From: Siphonodentalium dalli
Taxonomy: Eukaryota > Mollusca > Scaphopoda > Gadilida > Siphonodentaliidae
NCBI GenBank assembly: GCA_032622095.1
Contig: CP136064.1
Location: forward strand, 143,981,954-144,045,953
Direction: 5' to 3'
Length of the DNA stretch: 64,000 nucleotides
Under the pieces are notes generated by a model, which saw only the letters and a program-made list of their open reading frames with translations, was not told the DNA's origin and searched no databases. The translations under genes and the position numbers were made by a program. Below, one piece after another: positions 47,391-59,086 of the stretch; the stretch's first letter is position 1; the number at the start of each line of letters is the position of its first letter.

Positions 47391-48350
47391 AAAACTGAGT
47401 TTACGTTTATCAATAACCGACGACAGGGAACTTGTTCCAAGGAGCGATTGGACAATGTCAGTTCGGGAACGCGCGGGCAAGCCTTGGATACGTTTTAGGC
47501 AGAACCTATGTGCTCGCTCCAGAGATATTACATTTGTCTCACTGAGCCCACACATCAGTTCTGTCCCGTAGAGACTTCTAGGTAAAACAATGGAGGTGTA
47601 TAATGTAAAGCAACTAAGTGGAGTAATTCCCCCAGCGTACATGCCGGCATTACTTAGCATAAGATAAACTGATCTAATTTTCTCACATATATGACTGGAG
47701 AACTTGTTAGAATGTGATTCACGATGTGAAGGGATGCCAAGGTGTGTAATTGTGTCTGATTCTATCACCGGTTTGTCGTTGAGGATCCATGTATTTATCT
47801 TGCGATTTTTTGCAATATAGTTTGTTTCGTTAAACACGACCACCTTGCACTTGTCCTGATTGTAAAAAAACCTCCATTTCCGACTGAACTCTCCACATAT
47901 GTTGCACAAGTGCTGAATACCTGTTGCCGTCAGTGACAACAGCGTCATGTCGTCGGCTTGTGTTGGTGCCACGCAGTTTGTGGAATTCAACCGCAGACCA
48001 TGGGGACTTGAGACTAGTTCACTTAATAGGTCATCAACGAACATCATGTATAACAGCGGGGCTAGTATACTTCCCTGTCTTGTTCCTTGGTTTATGGGGA
48101 TAAGTTTAGATGTTGAGTTATTAAAGCGGACAACGCATTGTATACCACACAGGAGAGTTTTGATGATACGCCATATTTTACCACAAAAGCCTCTCTGAAG
48201 TAATTTGAATAGCAAGCCGTTTATCCAAACTGTGTCAAATGCTTTACGTGCATCAAGAAAGCAAGCATAGAGGGGACTGTGCAACTCTTTAGTATATGAG
48301 ATACATTCACTGATGATGTAAGAACAATGCATGCTGCCGGTCCCTTTCTG
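47387..48350 (-). pseudogene. LINE reverse transcriptase, palm and thumb
   Basis: Counting from the Met at 48332, residues 25-33 are FLDARKAFD (first catalytic Asp motif), 83-94 GTRQGSILAPLL, and 125-133 QADDMTLLS, the Asp-Asp catalytic loop with Q in the usual Y position. Then ITHLGI (thumb start) and an SLYGTELM segment. RTs with QADD are known in animal LINEs, so the core itself looks intact; inactivation comes from lesions elsewhere. The frame is lost near 47390, after DKRKLSFF. Confidence 0.85.
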
Positions 48351-48674
48351 AAATCCATGCTGTAATGAGTTAACTTGGATAAGTTGTGGTATTCCAGGCG
48401 ATGGAGTATGATTTTTTCTAGAATATTATAGAGAATTGGAAGTAAAGTTATTGCTCTGTAATTGTCAAATTTTTTCTTAGATTTGCTCCCCCCCTTTATA
48501 AAGAGGCACAATAACTCCGATTTTCGCCCGTGGTGGTATGTGATTGAATTCCATGATTTTGGTTAACATGTGGGCGATGGTGTATAAGATACTCTCACCT
48601 CCATATACAATGTGTTCATATGAAATGAAATCATGACCTGGGGCTTTCCCCTTTTCTGCTGATCTGAGTACATT
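48345..48674 (-). pseudogene. LINE reverse transcriptase, N-terminal part
   Basis: After the stop the frame reads NVLRSAEKGKAPGHDFISYE (fingers motif K-x-P-G-x-D), then a hydrophobic helix and VIVPLYKGG. At the 7-G homopolymer (minus strand, about 48486-48492) the frame shifts by one and continues KSKKKFDNYRAITLLPILYN ('N-Y-R-x-I-x-L-L'), then ILEKIILHRLEYH. A further shift near 48350-48360 connects it to LQHGFQKGTGS and the next fragment. Confidence 0.75.
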
Positions 48675-49193
48675 TTAGATTTCATCTGGTGTAACACTAT
48701 AGCACAAGAGTGGATCTAGATTACCTGCTATATCACTATGGTCACGGGAAATTGAATCATTGACTTTTTCAAAGTGGGTTTGATCAAAAGTTTCACATTG
48801 AAGAGGAGTGTAAAGAGTTTTAAAATATGTTGCCCAAGCTTCGATCACATCAGAGGGGTCGCGTAAAATGGTGTCGCCAATTTCGAATAAATTTTGAGCG
48901 GGGGCCTTTCTCCGCGTTCTATGAGAGTTAAAAGCTCGGAAAAAGCTGTCAATATCTGTTTCTGCCAGTGTGTCAAGTCTTTCGTCAGTTTTGTTTAGAA
49001 ATTGTTGATTGGCCCTTCTAAACTCACGTCGAAAGAGACATTTTGCGTCCTTGTAGTCACGAAACGCATGGTGAGTGTCATCGCGTGGACTGCCTGTTTC
49101 CAGCCAAATGCGCCGATAAGATGTCATTGTTTTGTGCAGAGTTTTCAATTTTTCGTCCCAAAAGGGCTTCAGATGTCGGTTAAATTTCTTCGG
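48675..49193 (-). pseudogene. LINE pre-RT fragment
   Basis: The frame is open from the left flank junction: residues KKFNRHLKPFWDEKLKTLHK precede the first Met, so coding sequence continues right up to the truncation point. It then runs through an Arg-rich linker (FRREFRRANQQF, FNSHRTRRKAPA) to PDEI, followed by TAA at 48675-48677. A 'W-D-x-x-L' motif upstream of RT is common after the endonuclease in LINE ORF2 proteins. The stop lies just before the RT 'GKAPGHD' motif and is a point lesion, because the same frame continues sensibly after it. Confidence 0.75.
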
Positions 49194-49416
49194 GACAAAC
49201 GCTCATTAAATAATCACTTGATTAACCCACGCCGTGCCTTTGCGGTGATTTGAGATTGGAGAACGGGTGCTCTGAGCTTCTCTAAACTGCGACCACGGTC
49301 GTATCGGTGGGATTTGACACTTACATAGGAAGTTTGAGCTCAATCTGTACACGCGTTTTGGATTCTATGAAGTACATACATACACACATATATACGAAGT
49401 CTCAAAATATATAGTA

Positions 49417-50232
49417 CTAGCAGGTTAGCCCGCCACCGGCGGCTTGTCCGAAACATGACATTTTTTTAATTTTTTTTTTTAATTTTTAGCTCCACGCGTT
49501 TCAATAAGCAAAATTTGTACCCGGTAGCTCCACCCGTTTCCGAGATCTGGTCTGCGCATGCGCGAAGCTGGCGTCGCACGTACTCGGCGACCCGATAAAA
49601 TTTGTACCCGGCGCAAGATACATTCACATAGCAAATTTCAGGTCGATAGCTCCACCCGTTTCCGAGATCTGCCTTTCTGCATAATATTTCGAGCGATAAC
49701 ATTGCATTGAAATGTCAGACTCCCATCGTGAACCTCAACACGAAGTAAACACGTGTTTCGAGCGATAACATTGCATTGAAATGACTCCCATCGTGAACCT
49801 CAAGACGACGTAAAACACGTGTTGCGTTCTAGGAAATGCACTCAATGCCGATGCTAATAACGTTGACTTCGTATATATATATATAATGACGTTATTAACC
49901 CCGGCCGTGCCGTTTGAGCTGATTTTTATGACTGGGAATGGAGTACGGGTGCTCTGAGCTTCTGGAAAACGCGTGGACGACATCGTACGTGATATTTTAC
50001 CTTTAGATAGGAAGTTTGAGCTCAATCTGTCCAGCCGTTCCCGTCCTAATGTACTATTTCGAGCGATAACAATTGTCAGACTCCCATCGTGAACCTCAAC
50101 ACGAAGTAAACACGTGTTTCGAGCGATAACATTGCATTGAAGTCAGACTCCCATCGTGGACCCCCAAGACGACGTAAACACGTGTTTGTTCCGGTATAAC
50201 TTTGGAGACTCTGACTTCATATATATATATAA
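49417..50232 (-). mobile_element. Array unit 7, B-D mosaic Helitron
   Basis: One and a half B repeats (49504-49675), then D sequence with 'tcgagcgataacattgcatt' and 'gaagtaaacacgtgtttcga' in two or three tandem copies and a 'taaccccggccgtgccgttt' version of the common 5' module at about 49890. Confidence 0.65.
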
Positions 50233-51295
50233 CTAGCAGTTTAGCCCGCCACCGGCGGCTTGTCCGAAACATGACATTTTTTTTATATTTGTTTTATAAT
50301 TTTTAGCTCCACGCGTTTCAATAAGAAAAATTTGTACCCGGTAGCTCCACCCGTTTCCTAGATCTGGACTGCGCATGCGCGAAGCTGGCGTCGCACGTGC
50401 TCGGCGACCCGATAAAATTTGTACCCGGCGCAAGATACATTGACATAGCAAATTTCAAGTCGATAGCTCCACCCGTTTCCGAGATCTCGTCTGCGCATGC
50501 GCTGCACGGGCGTCGCACGGGCTCGGTGACCCGATCAAATTTGTACCCGGCGCAAGTTACATTCACATAGCAAATTTCAAGTCGATAGCTCCACCCGTTT
50601 CCGAGATCTCGTCTGCGCATGTGCTGCACGGGCGTCGCACGGGCTCGGCGACCCGATCAAATTTGTACCCGTCGCAAGATACATTCACATAGCAAATTTC
50701 AAGTCGATAGCTCCACCCGTTTCCGAGATCTCGTCTGCGCATGCGCTGCACGGGCGTCGCACGGGCTCGCCAATACGACAACGACCACCGCCTGGTCAAA
50801 CTACACACACGTACCAAGTTTCGTCCCGATCGGTCGAGAATCGTAGATTTGTATGAAGTACAACACACACACAAACATAAATATATAAGAGAGATATGTA
50901 AATTAGATAGATTGTATCAAAATATATAGGAGATATATGTAAATGATCTACACACCATTACTGGTGTTTGTCAAAGTTTAGTGGGGTATATCAATACTCA
51001 TTCACGATTATATCATTGAGGTCCGGAGGGTGTGGGCTATCTCTCGAATACACGGAGTTCTCAAAATATATAGAAGAGATGACGTTATTAACCCCGGCCG
51101 TGCCGTTTGAGCTGATTTCGATGACTGGGAGTGGATAAAGGGTGCTCAGAGCTTCTCGAAAACACGATTACGGCGGTGTCGGTGGGATTTTACACTTACA
51201 TACAAAATTTGATCTCAATCTGTACACGCGTTTTGGATTCTATGAAGTACACACACACATATATATATACGAAGTCTCAAAATATATAGTATAGA
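50233..51295 (-). mobile_element. Array unit 8, type B Helitron with appended D/C 5' module
   Basis: About four B repeats (50340-50770), the 'gatatgtaaatgatctacac' segment, and a first 5' terminus near 51078. A D-type common 5' module and a second terminus follow at 51290, so this is probably one unit inside the 5' end of another. Confidence 0.65.
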
Positions 51296-51827
51296 CTAGC
51301 AGGTTAGCCCGCCACTGGCGGCATTCGTCCCATGGCTTTGTTCGAAAAAGCAATTGCAACAGGTTCCGAGACACTTGTGCTGCATTTGCAGCAAATTTCG
51401 GCAATAATTTTTCAATGAGTTAATTGTGCTTTTTTAATTGAATTTTTTGTTTTTCAATTTTACCCGATTTTTTTTGTTTTTTCAAGGAGTTAATTGTGCC
51501 TTTTTAATTTTGTTTTTCAATTTTACCCGATTTTTTTTGGTTTTTCAATGAACCCGTCCATGACACTTCCCGTATTTAGCAAGTTTGAGCTCAATCGGTT
51601 CGAGTCTATAAAGGACACACACATATATATGACACTTCCCGTAGGTAGCAAGTTTGAGCTCAATCGTCATTGCCTGGAATTTCCAAGTAAATATTTAGCA
51701 AGTTTGAGCTCAATCGGTTCGAGTCTATAAAGGACACACTCATATATATTTGCCGACATTGCCGTGGGGATGCCCGTTCCTACGCGCGTTTTCGATTCTA
51801 TGAAGTACCCACATATATACACACATA
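51296..51827 (-). mobile_element. Array unit 9, short C-type Helitron
   Basis: 3' end, a 'tttaattttgtttttcaatt' tract in two copies, then 'aagtttgagctcaatcggtt' three times, ending 'ttttcgattctatgaagtac' at about 51790. No ATATATTTTG terminus; it runs into CTAG of unit 10 after (CATA)n. Confidence 0.6.
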
Positions 51828-53046
51828 CTAGAAGGTGACCCGACTTCGTCCGGGCTATTCAAAAACCAAATTTCAAGTCGATTGCTCCACCCGTTTCCTA
51901 GATCTGGTCTGCGCATGCGCGAAGCTGGTGTCGCGCGTGCTCGGCGACCCGATAAAATTCGTATCCGGGGCAAGATACATTCACATACCAAATTTCAAGT
52001 CGATAGCTACACCCGTTTCCGAGATATATAGCCCAATGTCATTTGCGGATACCTCGGCCGGTGATGAGTTAACGCGACACAGTCAAATGCATCGGCAGGG
52101 TGAGAGTTAACGTAATCTAACTTTATGACCTCTGACGACGTCATAGAAATTACGCATTGATTTTATCCCGATAAAAGCATTGTACCACTTGTACCTAATA
52201 ATTGAGGCAGATAACTAAAACGGATACATACATATTATATATCGTTGGAAAGATGAAAACACACAGATTCTAACCGTGCAAATTATATGACTGGCAATTT
52301 ATTATTCGCGCTATATCGAATCGATTTGTGAGCACCGAACTGAAATATATTAGCGCAAAAACGGCGTAAAAATAGATTTGACCTCCGCACGTGAAAAGTT
52401 GACCTCGCACGGACAAATAAATATGCCTATGTTCGTCTCCGGCCGAAAATACCCTAAAATACCAAATTTCATCGAAATTGGCTTAGTCGTTTTGGAGTCC
52501 ATCGATTTCAAACACACAAACAAACACACACACAAACAAACACATACACACACAGATCTTTCAAAATATATAATAGATTAATAGTAGATTGGCAGATTCC
52601 AGTAGCTTTATAACGGTATATCTGGGGAGAAATCTGATGCTATATTCGTGATTATCTGGGATGATTTCGGTATATACCAAAGGTATATACTGTAAAAACA
52701 AAGCGCGCCATCCGTGCTCGCAGGGAATAAATTTCGAGCGATAACGTTTGCGTTCCCGTATAACTATGCAGATGCTAATAACGTTGAATGGGAAACAGAC
52801 GCTCTTTATAGAGATGCGTCAAAAACAAACGCTCATTAAATAATCACTTGATTAACCCACGCCGTGCCTTTGCGGTGATTTGAGATTGGAGAACGGGTGC
52901 TCTTAGCTTCTCTAAACCGCGACCACGGTCGTGTCGGTGCGATTTGACACTTACATAGGAAGTTTGAGCTCAATATGTACACGCGTTTTGGATTCTATGA
53001 AGTACACACACACACATATACGAAGTCTCAAAATATATAGTATAGA
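51828..53046 (-). mobile_element. Array unit 10, chimeric E-B-K Helitron inserted in C
   Basis: E-type 3' end (complement of 'gaaggtgacccgacttcgtc'), then B sequence (51860-52025), then K sequence to its 5' end 'caaaatatataatagatt' at about 52577. From 52580 the sequence is the interior of a C unit ('gattggcagattccagtag') running to its own 5' end at 53046. So a 750-bp chimeric Helitron sits in a C unit. Confidence 0.65.
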
Positions 53047-53757
53047 CTAGAAGGTGACCCGACTTCGTCCGGGCTATTCAAAAACCAAATTTCAAGTCGT
53101 CTGCGCATGCGCGAAGCTGGTGTCGCACGTGCTCGGCGACCCGATAAAATTCGTATCCGGGGCAAGATACATTCACATACCAAATTTCAAGTCGATAGCT
53201 ACACCCGTTTCCGAGATATATAGCCCAATGTCATTTGCGGATACCTCGGCCGGTGATGAGTTAACGCGACACAGTCAAATGCATCGGCAGGGTGAGAGTT
53301 AACGTAATCTAACTTTATGACCTCTGACGACGTCATAGAAGTTACGCATTGATATCCTGATAAAAGATCGTACCACCACTTGTACCTAATAATTGAGGCA
53401 GATAACTAAAACGGATACATACATATTATATATCGTTGGAAAGATGAAGCCACACAGATTCTAACCGTGCAAATTATATGACTGGCAATTTATTATTCGC
53501 GCTATATCGTATCGATTTGTGAGCACCGAACTGAAATATATTAGCGCAAAACGGCGTAAAAATAGATTTGACCTCCGCACGTGAAAAGTTGACCTCGCAC
53601 GGACAAATAAATATGCCTATGTTCGTCTCCTGCCGAAAATACCCTAAAATACCAAATTTCATCGAAATTGGCTTAGTCGTTTTGGAGTCCATCGATTTCA
53701 AACACACACACAAACAAACAAACACATACACACAGATCTTTCAAAATATATAATAGA
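53047..53757 (-). mobile_element. Array unit 11, chimeric E-B-K Helitron
   Basis: A sister copy of 51828-52577, lacking about 30 bp of the B part ('gattgctccacccgtttcct'). The shared E-B and B-K joins show that the chimera itself has been copied. Confidence 0.7.
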
Positions 53758-54157
53758 CTAGCCGATGAGCCCGACGTTGTCCGGGCTATTCAAAAACAAA
53801 ATTTCAAGTCGATAGCTCAACCCGTTTCCGAGATCTGGTCTGCGCATGCGCGAAGCTGGCGTCGCACGGGCTCGGCGACCCGATAAAATTCGTATCCGGG
53901 GCAAGATACATTCACATAGCAAATTTCAAGTCGATAGCTCCACCCGTTTCCGAGATCTCGTCTGCGCATGCGCGAAGCGGGCGCCGCACGGGCTCGCCAA
54001 TACGACAACGTTCACCGCCTGGTCAAACTACACACACGTACCAAGTTTTGTCCCGATCGGTCGAGAATCGTAGATTTGTATAAATGACAGACAGACAAAC
54101 AAACAAACAAACATACAGACAGAGGTCTTCAAAATATATATGAGATAGATAGATAGA
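53758..54157 (-). mobile_element. Array unit 12, short Helitron, B body
   Basis: 3' end variant CCCGGACAACGTCGGG, CTCATCGG, CTAG. Two B repeats, the 'gtcccgatcggtcgagaatc' phrase, (CAGA)/(CAAA) run and 5' end TATATATTTTGAAGACC. About 390 bp, a compact complete unit. Confidence 0.65.
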
Positions 54158-55281
54158 TTAGCAGGTTAGCCCGCCACTGGCGGCATTCGTCCCATGGCTT
54201 TGTTTCAGAAACATGACATTTTGTAATTATTTTGTTTTTATTTATTTTTGTTTTTTATTTTTGAATATGAATTTAATGTTTTTAAAATTTAATATATTTT
54301 GTTTCTGAATTGTTTTTTTGTTGTTAATTTTAAATTGTTTTAATTAAATTGTAAATTGTTTTAATTATTTTTTTGGTTTCTGGCGGAAAAATTTACCCGT
54401 AGAAATCCGCCCTTCCTAGGAACGACAGACAACGCATTCTTTGTTTCGTGAAATCTCTCTACGATAACATTGCATTGAATTTAAAACAAACGCTTCCCGT
54501 CGGGAAATCTGTCTGCATAATATTTTGAGTCTGCCGTACCCGTCGTAATGTCGTGAAATCTCTCTGCATAATAGATAACATTGCATTGAATCTGTTGTTG
54601 GCATTCAGGGCTTCGGGTCGTTGTTGTTGGCATCACGCTCCCCAAAAACTCTCACATTGCCGAAAACGTGTATTTAGTAATATCGTTGTTGTTGATATTT
54701 ACGGCTTGGGGGCTATTTTCTTATTTAGCAAGTTTGAGCCAATCTGTTCGAGTCTATAAAGGCGACACTCATATATATGACACTTCCCGTAGATAGCAAG
54801 TTTGAGCTCAATCGGCATTCCCTGGAATTTCCCGTAGATTGGCAGATTCCAGTAGCTTTATAACGGTATATCTGGGGGAAAATCTGATGCTATATTCGTG
54901 ATTATCTGGGATGATTTCGGTATATACCGAAGGTATATACTGTAAAAACAAAGCGCGCCATCCGTGCTCGCAGGGAATAAATTTCGAGCGATAACGTTTG
55001 CGTTCCCGTATAACTCTGCAGATGCGAATAACGTTGAATGGGAAACAGACGCTCTTTATAGAGATGCGTCAAAAACAAACGCTCATTAAATAATCACTTG
55101 ATTAACCCCCGCCGTGCCTTTGCGGTGATTTGAGATTGGAGAACGGGTGGTCTGAGCTTTTCTAAACCGCGACCACGGTCGTGTCGGTGGGATTTGACAC
55201 TTACATAGGAAGTTTGAGCTCAATCTTTACACGCGTTTTGGACACACACATATACGAAGTCTCAAAAATATACAGTATAGA
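54158..55281 (-). mobile_element. Array unit 13, type C Helitron
   Basis: Like unit 4 but with TTAG in place of CTAG at the 3' end. Contains 'tttaattaaattgtaaattg', 'aagtttgagctcaatcggca' and the internal pair 'cggtatataccgaaggtata'. Confidence 0.7.
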
Positions 55282-56057
55282 CTAGAAGGTGACCCGACTT
55301 CGTCCGGGCTTTGACCTTGAATTGATCATTTTGAAGGTCAAGGTCAGGTGGGGTCAAACACCAACACCCCAAAAATGGTGGAAATCGGCCCAGCGGATAC
55401 CGCGAAATCGGCCCAGCGGATACCGAGATACCCTATGCATCAAATTTCGTCCGTAAAAATCCGCCAGTTTAACCCGATTTGATTTCCACTCAAGTATATA
55501 AACGCGCCTCATATACACACGCTCATTAATTATCAAGTTTCAACGTAAAGATAAATTACCATCGGTGCCCGATATATCGCCAAGACGTCTGAAACAGTCA
55601 AATGCATCGGCCGGTTAAGCGTTAACGTGATCTAACGTTATGACCTCTAACGACGTCATAAAAGTTACGCATTGTTTTTATCCTGATGGAAGATAGTACC
55701 ACTTCTTCTTGATAATTGAGGCAGATAACTAAAACGGATACATACGCATTATATATCGTTGGAAAGAGGAAACACGAAAGATTCTCACAGTGTCATTATT
55801 ATGACTGGCATTTTATTATTCGCGTTGTTTCGAATCGATTTGTAAGCACTGAACTCAAATGAAAGTCCCGTAACACAGCGTAAAAACAGATTTGACCTCG
55901 GCACGTGAAAAGTTGACCTCGGATCTGAAAATCAATAGGCCCATGTTCGTTCCCGGGTCGAATTACGTGTCCGTACCAAGTTCGGTCGAAATCGGTCCAG
56001 CCGTGTTCGAGTCCATCGCGAACACACACACACCCACCCCCACACACCCACACACAC

Positions 56058-56125
<68 letters not shown>

Positions 56126-56158
56126 CACACAGATCTTCCAAAATATATAATAGATAGA
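55282..56158 (-). mobile_element. Array unit 14, E-H-K Helitron with long (CA)n
   Basis: E 3' end and about 75 bp of AGGTCA-rich sequence, H module (55357-55556), K body, the phrase 'gttcggtcgaaatcggtcca' (55980), a CA/CCCA microsatellite of about 100 bp (56022-56125), and 5' end ATATATTTTGGAAGATC. This is the complete form of the fragments at 34.2-35.0 kb. Confidence 0.7.
56022..56125. repeat. (CA)n microsatellite
   Basis: About 50 dinucleotides with CCCA interruptions at the left side; lies at the Helitron 5' end, where shorter CA runs occur in sister units. Confidence 0.95.
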
Positions 56159-57349
56159 CTAGCAGGTTAGCCCGCCACTGGCGGCAATCGTTAGAAACAT
56201 GGCAATTTTTAAGATTTAATTAATTTTTTTAATTAATTTTTTTAATTATTTTTTTTTGTTTTTCAATGAGTTAATTGTGCCTTTTTAATTTTTCGTCTCA
56301 TGGCTTTGTTCGAAAATGCAATTGCAACAGCTTCCGAGACACGTATGCTGCACCTAGGTGTACAATTTCGTCGAAATCAGCGAGTTTTACCCGATTTGAC
56401 CTTGAATTGATCAGTAGGCTTCAATATTCGACACGGCAATTGATTGCCGTGGGCCACGGACTGCCATAACAGTTGATAACATGTTCACATTCGGCGGATC
56501 GGGCACTGCGGTCAGTCAAAAAACATAACGCGCACGCTATAACTCCGGTATCACTAACGTACGCGGCATTGGAAGGGTCAGGTTAACTTCCGCCTGGACC
56601 CATGTGGCGTGACGTAATTCACAACCACGTGTATTTACCTCGCGACCGCGACACACACAATGGCCCGATAATGGGCACACGTTCCCTGGCATTTCCCAGA
56701 AGATATCCATGGGGAGGTCAAGTGACCAATTTTGAAATTTGCTGGTCGCATTCGTCTGTATGTCAGGAATTATCGGCTAGATATTGTTACCAATATGACA
56801 TATTTAAATTAATCCCGCCGTGTACCCCAACACCAACGGCAACGCGACATGTGCTGCGTTCTAAAAATAGGTCGATTGCAGTGGATTCGTACAGATGACG
56901 AAATATGAGTGCGACAGATAATATTGTTTGATCGAAAGCATTTGAATTAATACGTCGCAAAACTCGCCTTGATGTTGGCTAATAGATATTTGTCCCTGCT
57001 AGGTGTTGGGAATGTCGTCACACAACACGCTCATGTCTGCATACAGTCTTACACGCACACGCCGAGACCCAGACGTAAGAATGACATCAGGCATATACGC
57101 TCTTTATCAACTACAATGCGATAGGAACGCTCTTTAACTATCATCGCGATTAACCCCCGCCGTGCCTTTGCGGTGATTTGGGAGTGGATAAAGGGTGATC
57201 AGAGCTTCTCCAAAACGCGACCACGACGATTCCCGTGGGATTTTACCTTTAGATAGGAAGTTTGGTCCCGATCGATCAACCCGTTTTCGATTCTATGAAG
57301 TACATACATATATATATATATATATACGGAAGTCTCAAAATATATAGTA
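56159..57349 (-). mobile_element. Array unit 15, type A Helitron
   Basis: Near-identical to units 1 and 2 (closer to unit 2 in shared variants such as 'gcacctaggtgtacaatttc'). Located about 15 kb away from them, so the copies are not simply adjacent duplicates. Confidence 0.75.
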
Positions 57350-58211
57350 CTAGCAGGTTAGCCCACCACCGGCGGCTTGTCCGAAACATGACATTTTTAT
57401 ATATTTTTTTTTAATTTTTAGCTCCACGCGTTTCAATAAGAAAAATTTGTACCCGGTAGCTCCACCAGTTTCCGAGATCTTGTCTGCGCATGAGCGAAGT
57501 TGGCGTCGCACGGGCTCGGCGACCCGATAAAATTTGTACCCGGCGCAAGATACATTCACATGCCAAATTTCAAGTCGATAGCTCCACCCGTTTCCGAGAT
57601 CTCGTCTGCGCATGCGCTGCACGGGCGTCGCACGGGCTCGGCGACCCGATAAAATTTGTACCCGGCGCAAGATACATTCACATAGCAAATTTCAAGTCGA
57701 TAGCTCCACCCGTTTCCGAGATCTCGTCTGCGCATGCGCTGCATGGGCGCCGCACGGGCTCGGCGACCCGATAACATTTGTACCCGGCGCAAGACACATT
57801 CACATAGCAAATTTCAAGTCGATAGCTCCACCCGTTTCCGAGATCTCGTCTGCGCATGCGCTGCACGGGCGTCGTACGGGCTCGCCAATACGACAACGAC
57901 CACCGGCTGGTCAAACTACACACACGTACCAAGTATCGTCCCGATCGGTCGAGAATCGTAGATTTGCATGAAGTACAACACACACACACACACACAAACA
58001 TAAATATATAAGAGAGATATGTAAATTAGATAGATTGTATCAAAATATATAGGAGAGATATGTAAATGATCTACACACCATTACTGGTGTTTGTCAAAGT
58101 TTAGTGGGGTATATCAATACTCATTCACGATCATATCATTGAGGTCCGGAGGGTGTGGGCTATCTCTCGAATACACGGAGTTCTCAAAATATATAGATAT
58201 ATAGATATAGA
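57350..58211 (-). mobile_element. Array unit 16, type B Helitron
   Basis: About four B repeats (57425-57895), then the same 3'-to-5' order as unit 3. It follows a type A unit in the same way as unit 3, repeating the A-B pair of 40945-42938. Confidence 0.75.
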
Positions 58212-59024
58212 CTAGCAGGTTAGCCCGCCACTGGCGGCATTCGTCTCATGGCTTTGTTTCAGAAACATGACATTTTTTTAATTTAACCAAATTTCAAGTC
58301 GATAGCTCCACCCGTTTCCGAGATCTGGTCTGCGCATGCGCGAAGCTTGCGTCGCACGGGCTCGGCGACCCGATAAAATTCGTACCCGGGGCAAGATACA
58401 TTCACATACCAAATTTCAAGTCGATAGCTCCACCGGTTTCCGAGATCTCGTCTGCGCATGCGCGAAGCTGGCGTCGCACGGACTCGGCCACCCGATAAAA
58501 TTTGTATCCGGGCAAGATACATTCACATAGCAAATTTCAAGTCGATAGCTCCACCCGTTTGCGAGATAACGCATTCTTTGTTTTTCAATGAGTTAATTCA
58601 TGGTACCCGTCCTCCCCGTCCTAAACTTCAGAGCGGACAGTCAATTAATCCCGTCGTGAAATCCCTCTGCATAATATTTCGAGCTCTTAGATCAATTCTG
58701 CCTTTTTAGTTGCATTTCGTCCGCATCCGTATTTCGGACGCATGGGGTCAGTCGTTTAGCCACGTCCATTGGAATCCGCATCGGACGCATGGGGTATCGT
58801 TTAGCCACGTCCATTGTAATAAAGAGCGTTGATTGTTAAAACCTCCGTATAAGGTATAGATAAAGAGCGTTATTGCCTTAACCACCGCCGTGCCTTTGCG
58901 GTGATTTGGGAGTGGATAAAGGGTGCTCAGAGCTTCTCGAAAACACGACTACGGCGGTGTCGGTGGGATTTTACACTTACATACGAAATTTGATCTCAAT
59001 CTGTATACGCGTTTTGGATTCTAT

Positions 59025-59061
<37 letters not shown>

Positions 59062-59086
59062 GAAGTATCAAAATATATTGTATAGA
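58212..59086 (-). mobile_element. Array unit 17, B-type Helitron with unrelated insert
   Basis: Two and a half B repeats of the 'cgaagcttgcgtcgcacggg' subtype, then 58565-58870 with a duplicated 'cggacgcatggggt' and 'gtttagccacgtccattg' segment not seen elsewhere, then the common 5' module and (CA)n. Confidence 0.65.

Larger units (their letters stand above)
45758..49193 (-). mobile_element. 5'-truncated non-LTR retrotransposon (LINE)
   Basis: Minus-strand order from 49193 leftwards: pre-RT region, reverse transcriptase, thumb and C-terminal Cys/His motif, then about 890 bp of non-coding 3' sequence with a (CATA)n tract. The endonuclease domain is absent, so the copy starts in the linker after it. 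At least one stop and three frameshifts make it dead. Motif order and the QADD-type catalytic loop fit the CR1/Jockey/I-like range of LINEs; a finer clade call is not possible by eye. No poly(A) is seen at the 3' edge. Confidence 0.85.
45237..49416 (-). mobile_element. Array unit 6, type C Helitron split by a LINE
   Basis: 45237-45757 matches unit 4 from its 3' end to 'gttgttgatattt'. Sequence resumes at about 49194 with 'acaaacgctcattaaataat', which lies about 390 bp further along in unit 4. The intervening 3.4 kb is a non-LTR retrotransposon. CTAG at 45237-45240. Confidence 0.7.

Noticed and set aside
46763-48198. Plus-strand frames opposite the LINE
   Set aside because: Antisense shadows of the reverse transcriptase and C-terminal coding sequence.
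55799-56170. Cys-Val and Thr-His repeat frames
   Set aside because: They translate a CA/GT microsatellite.
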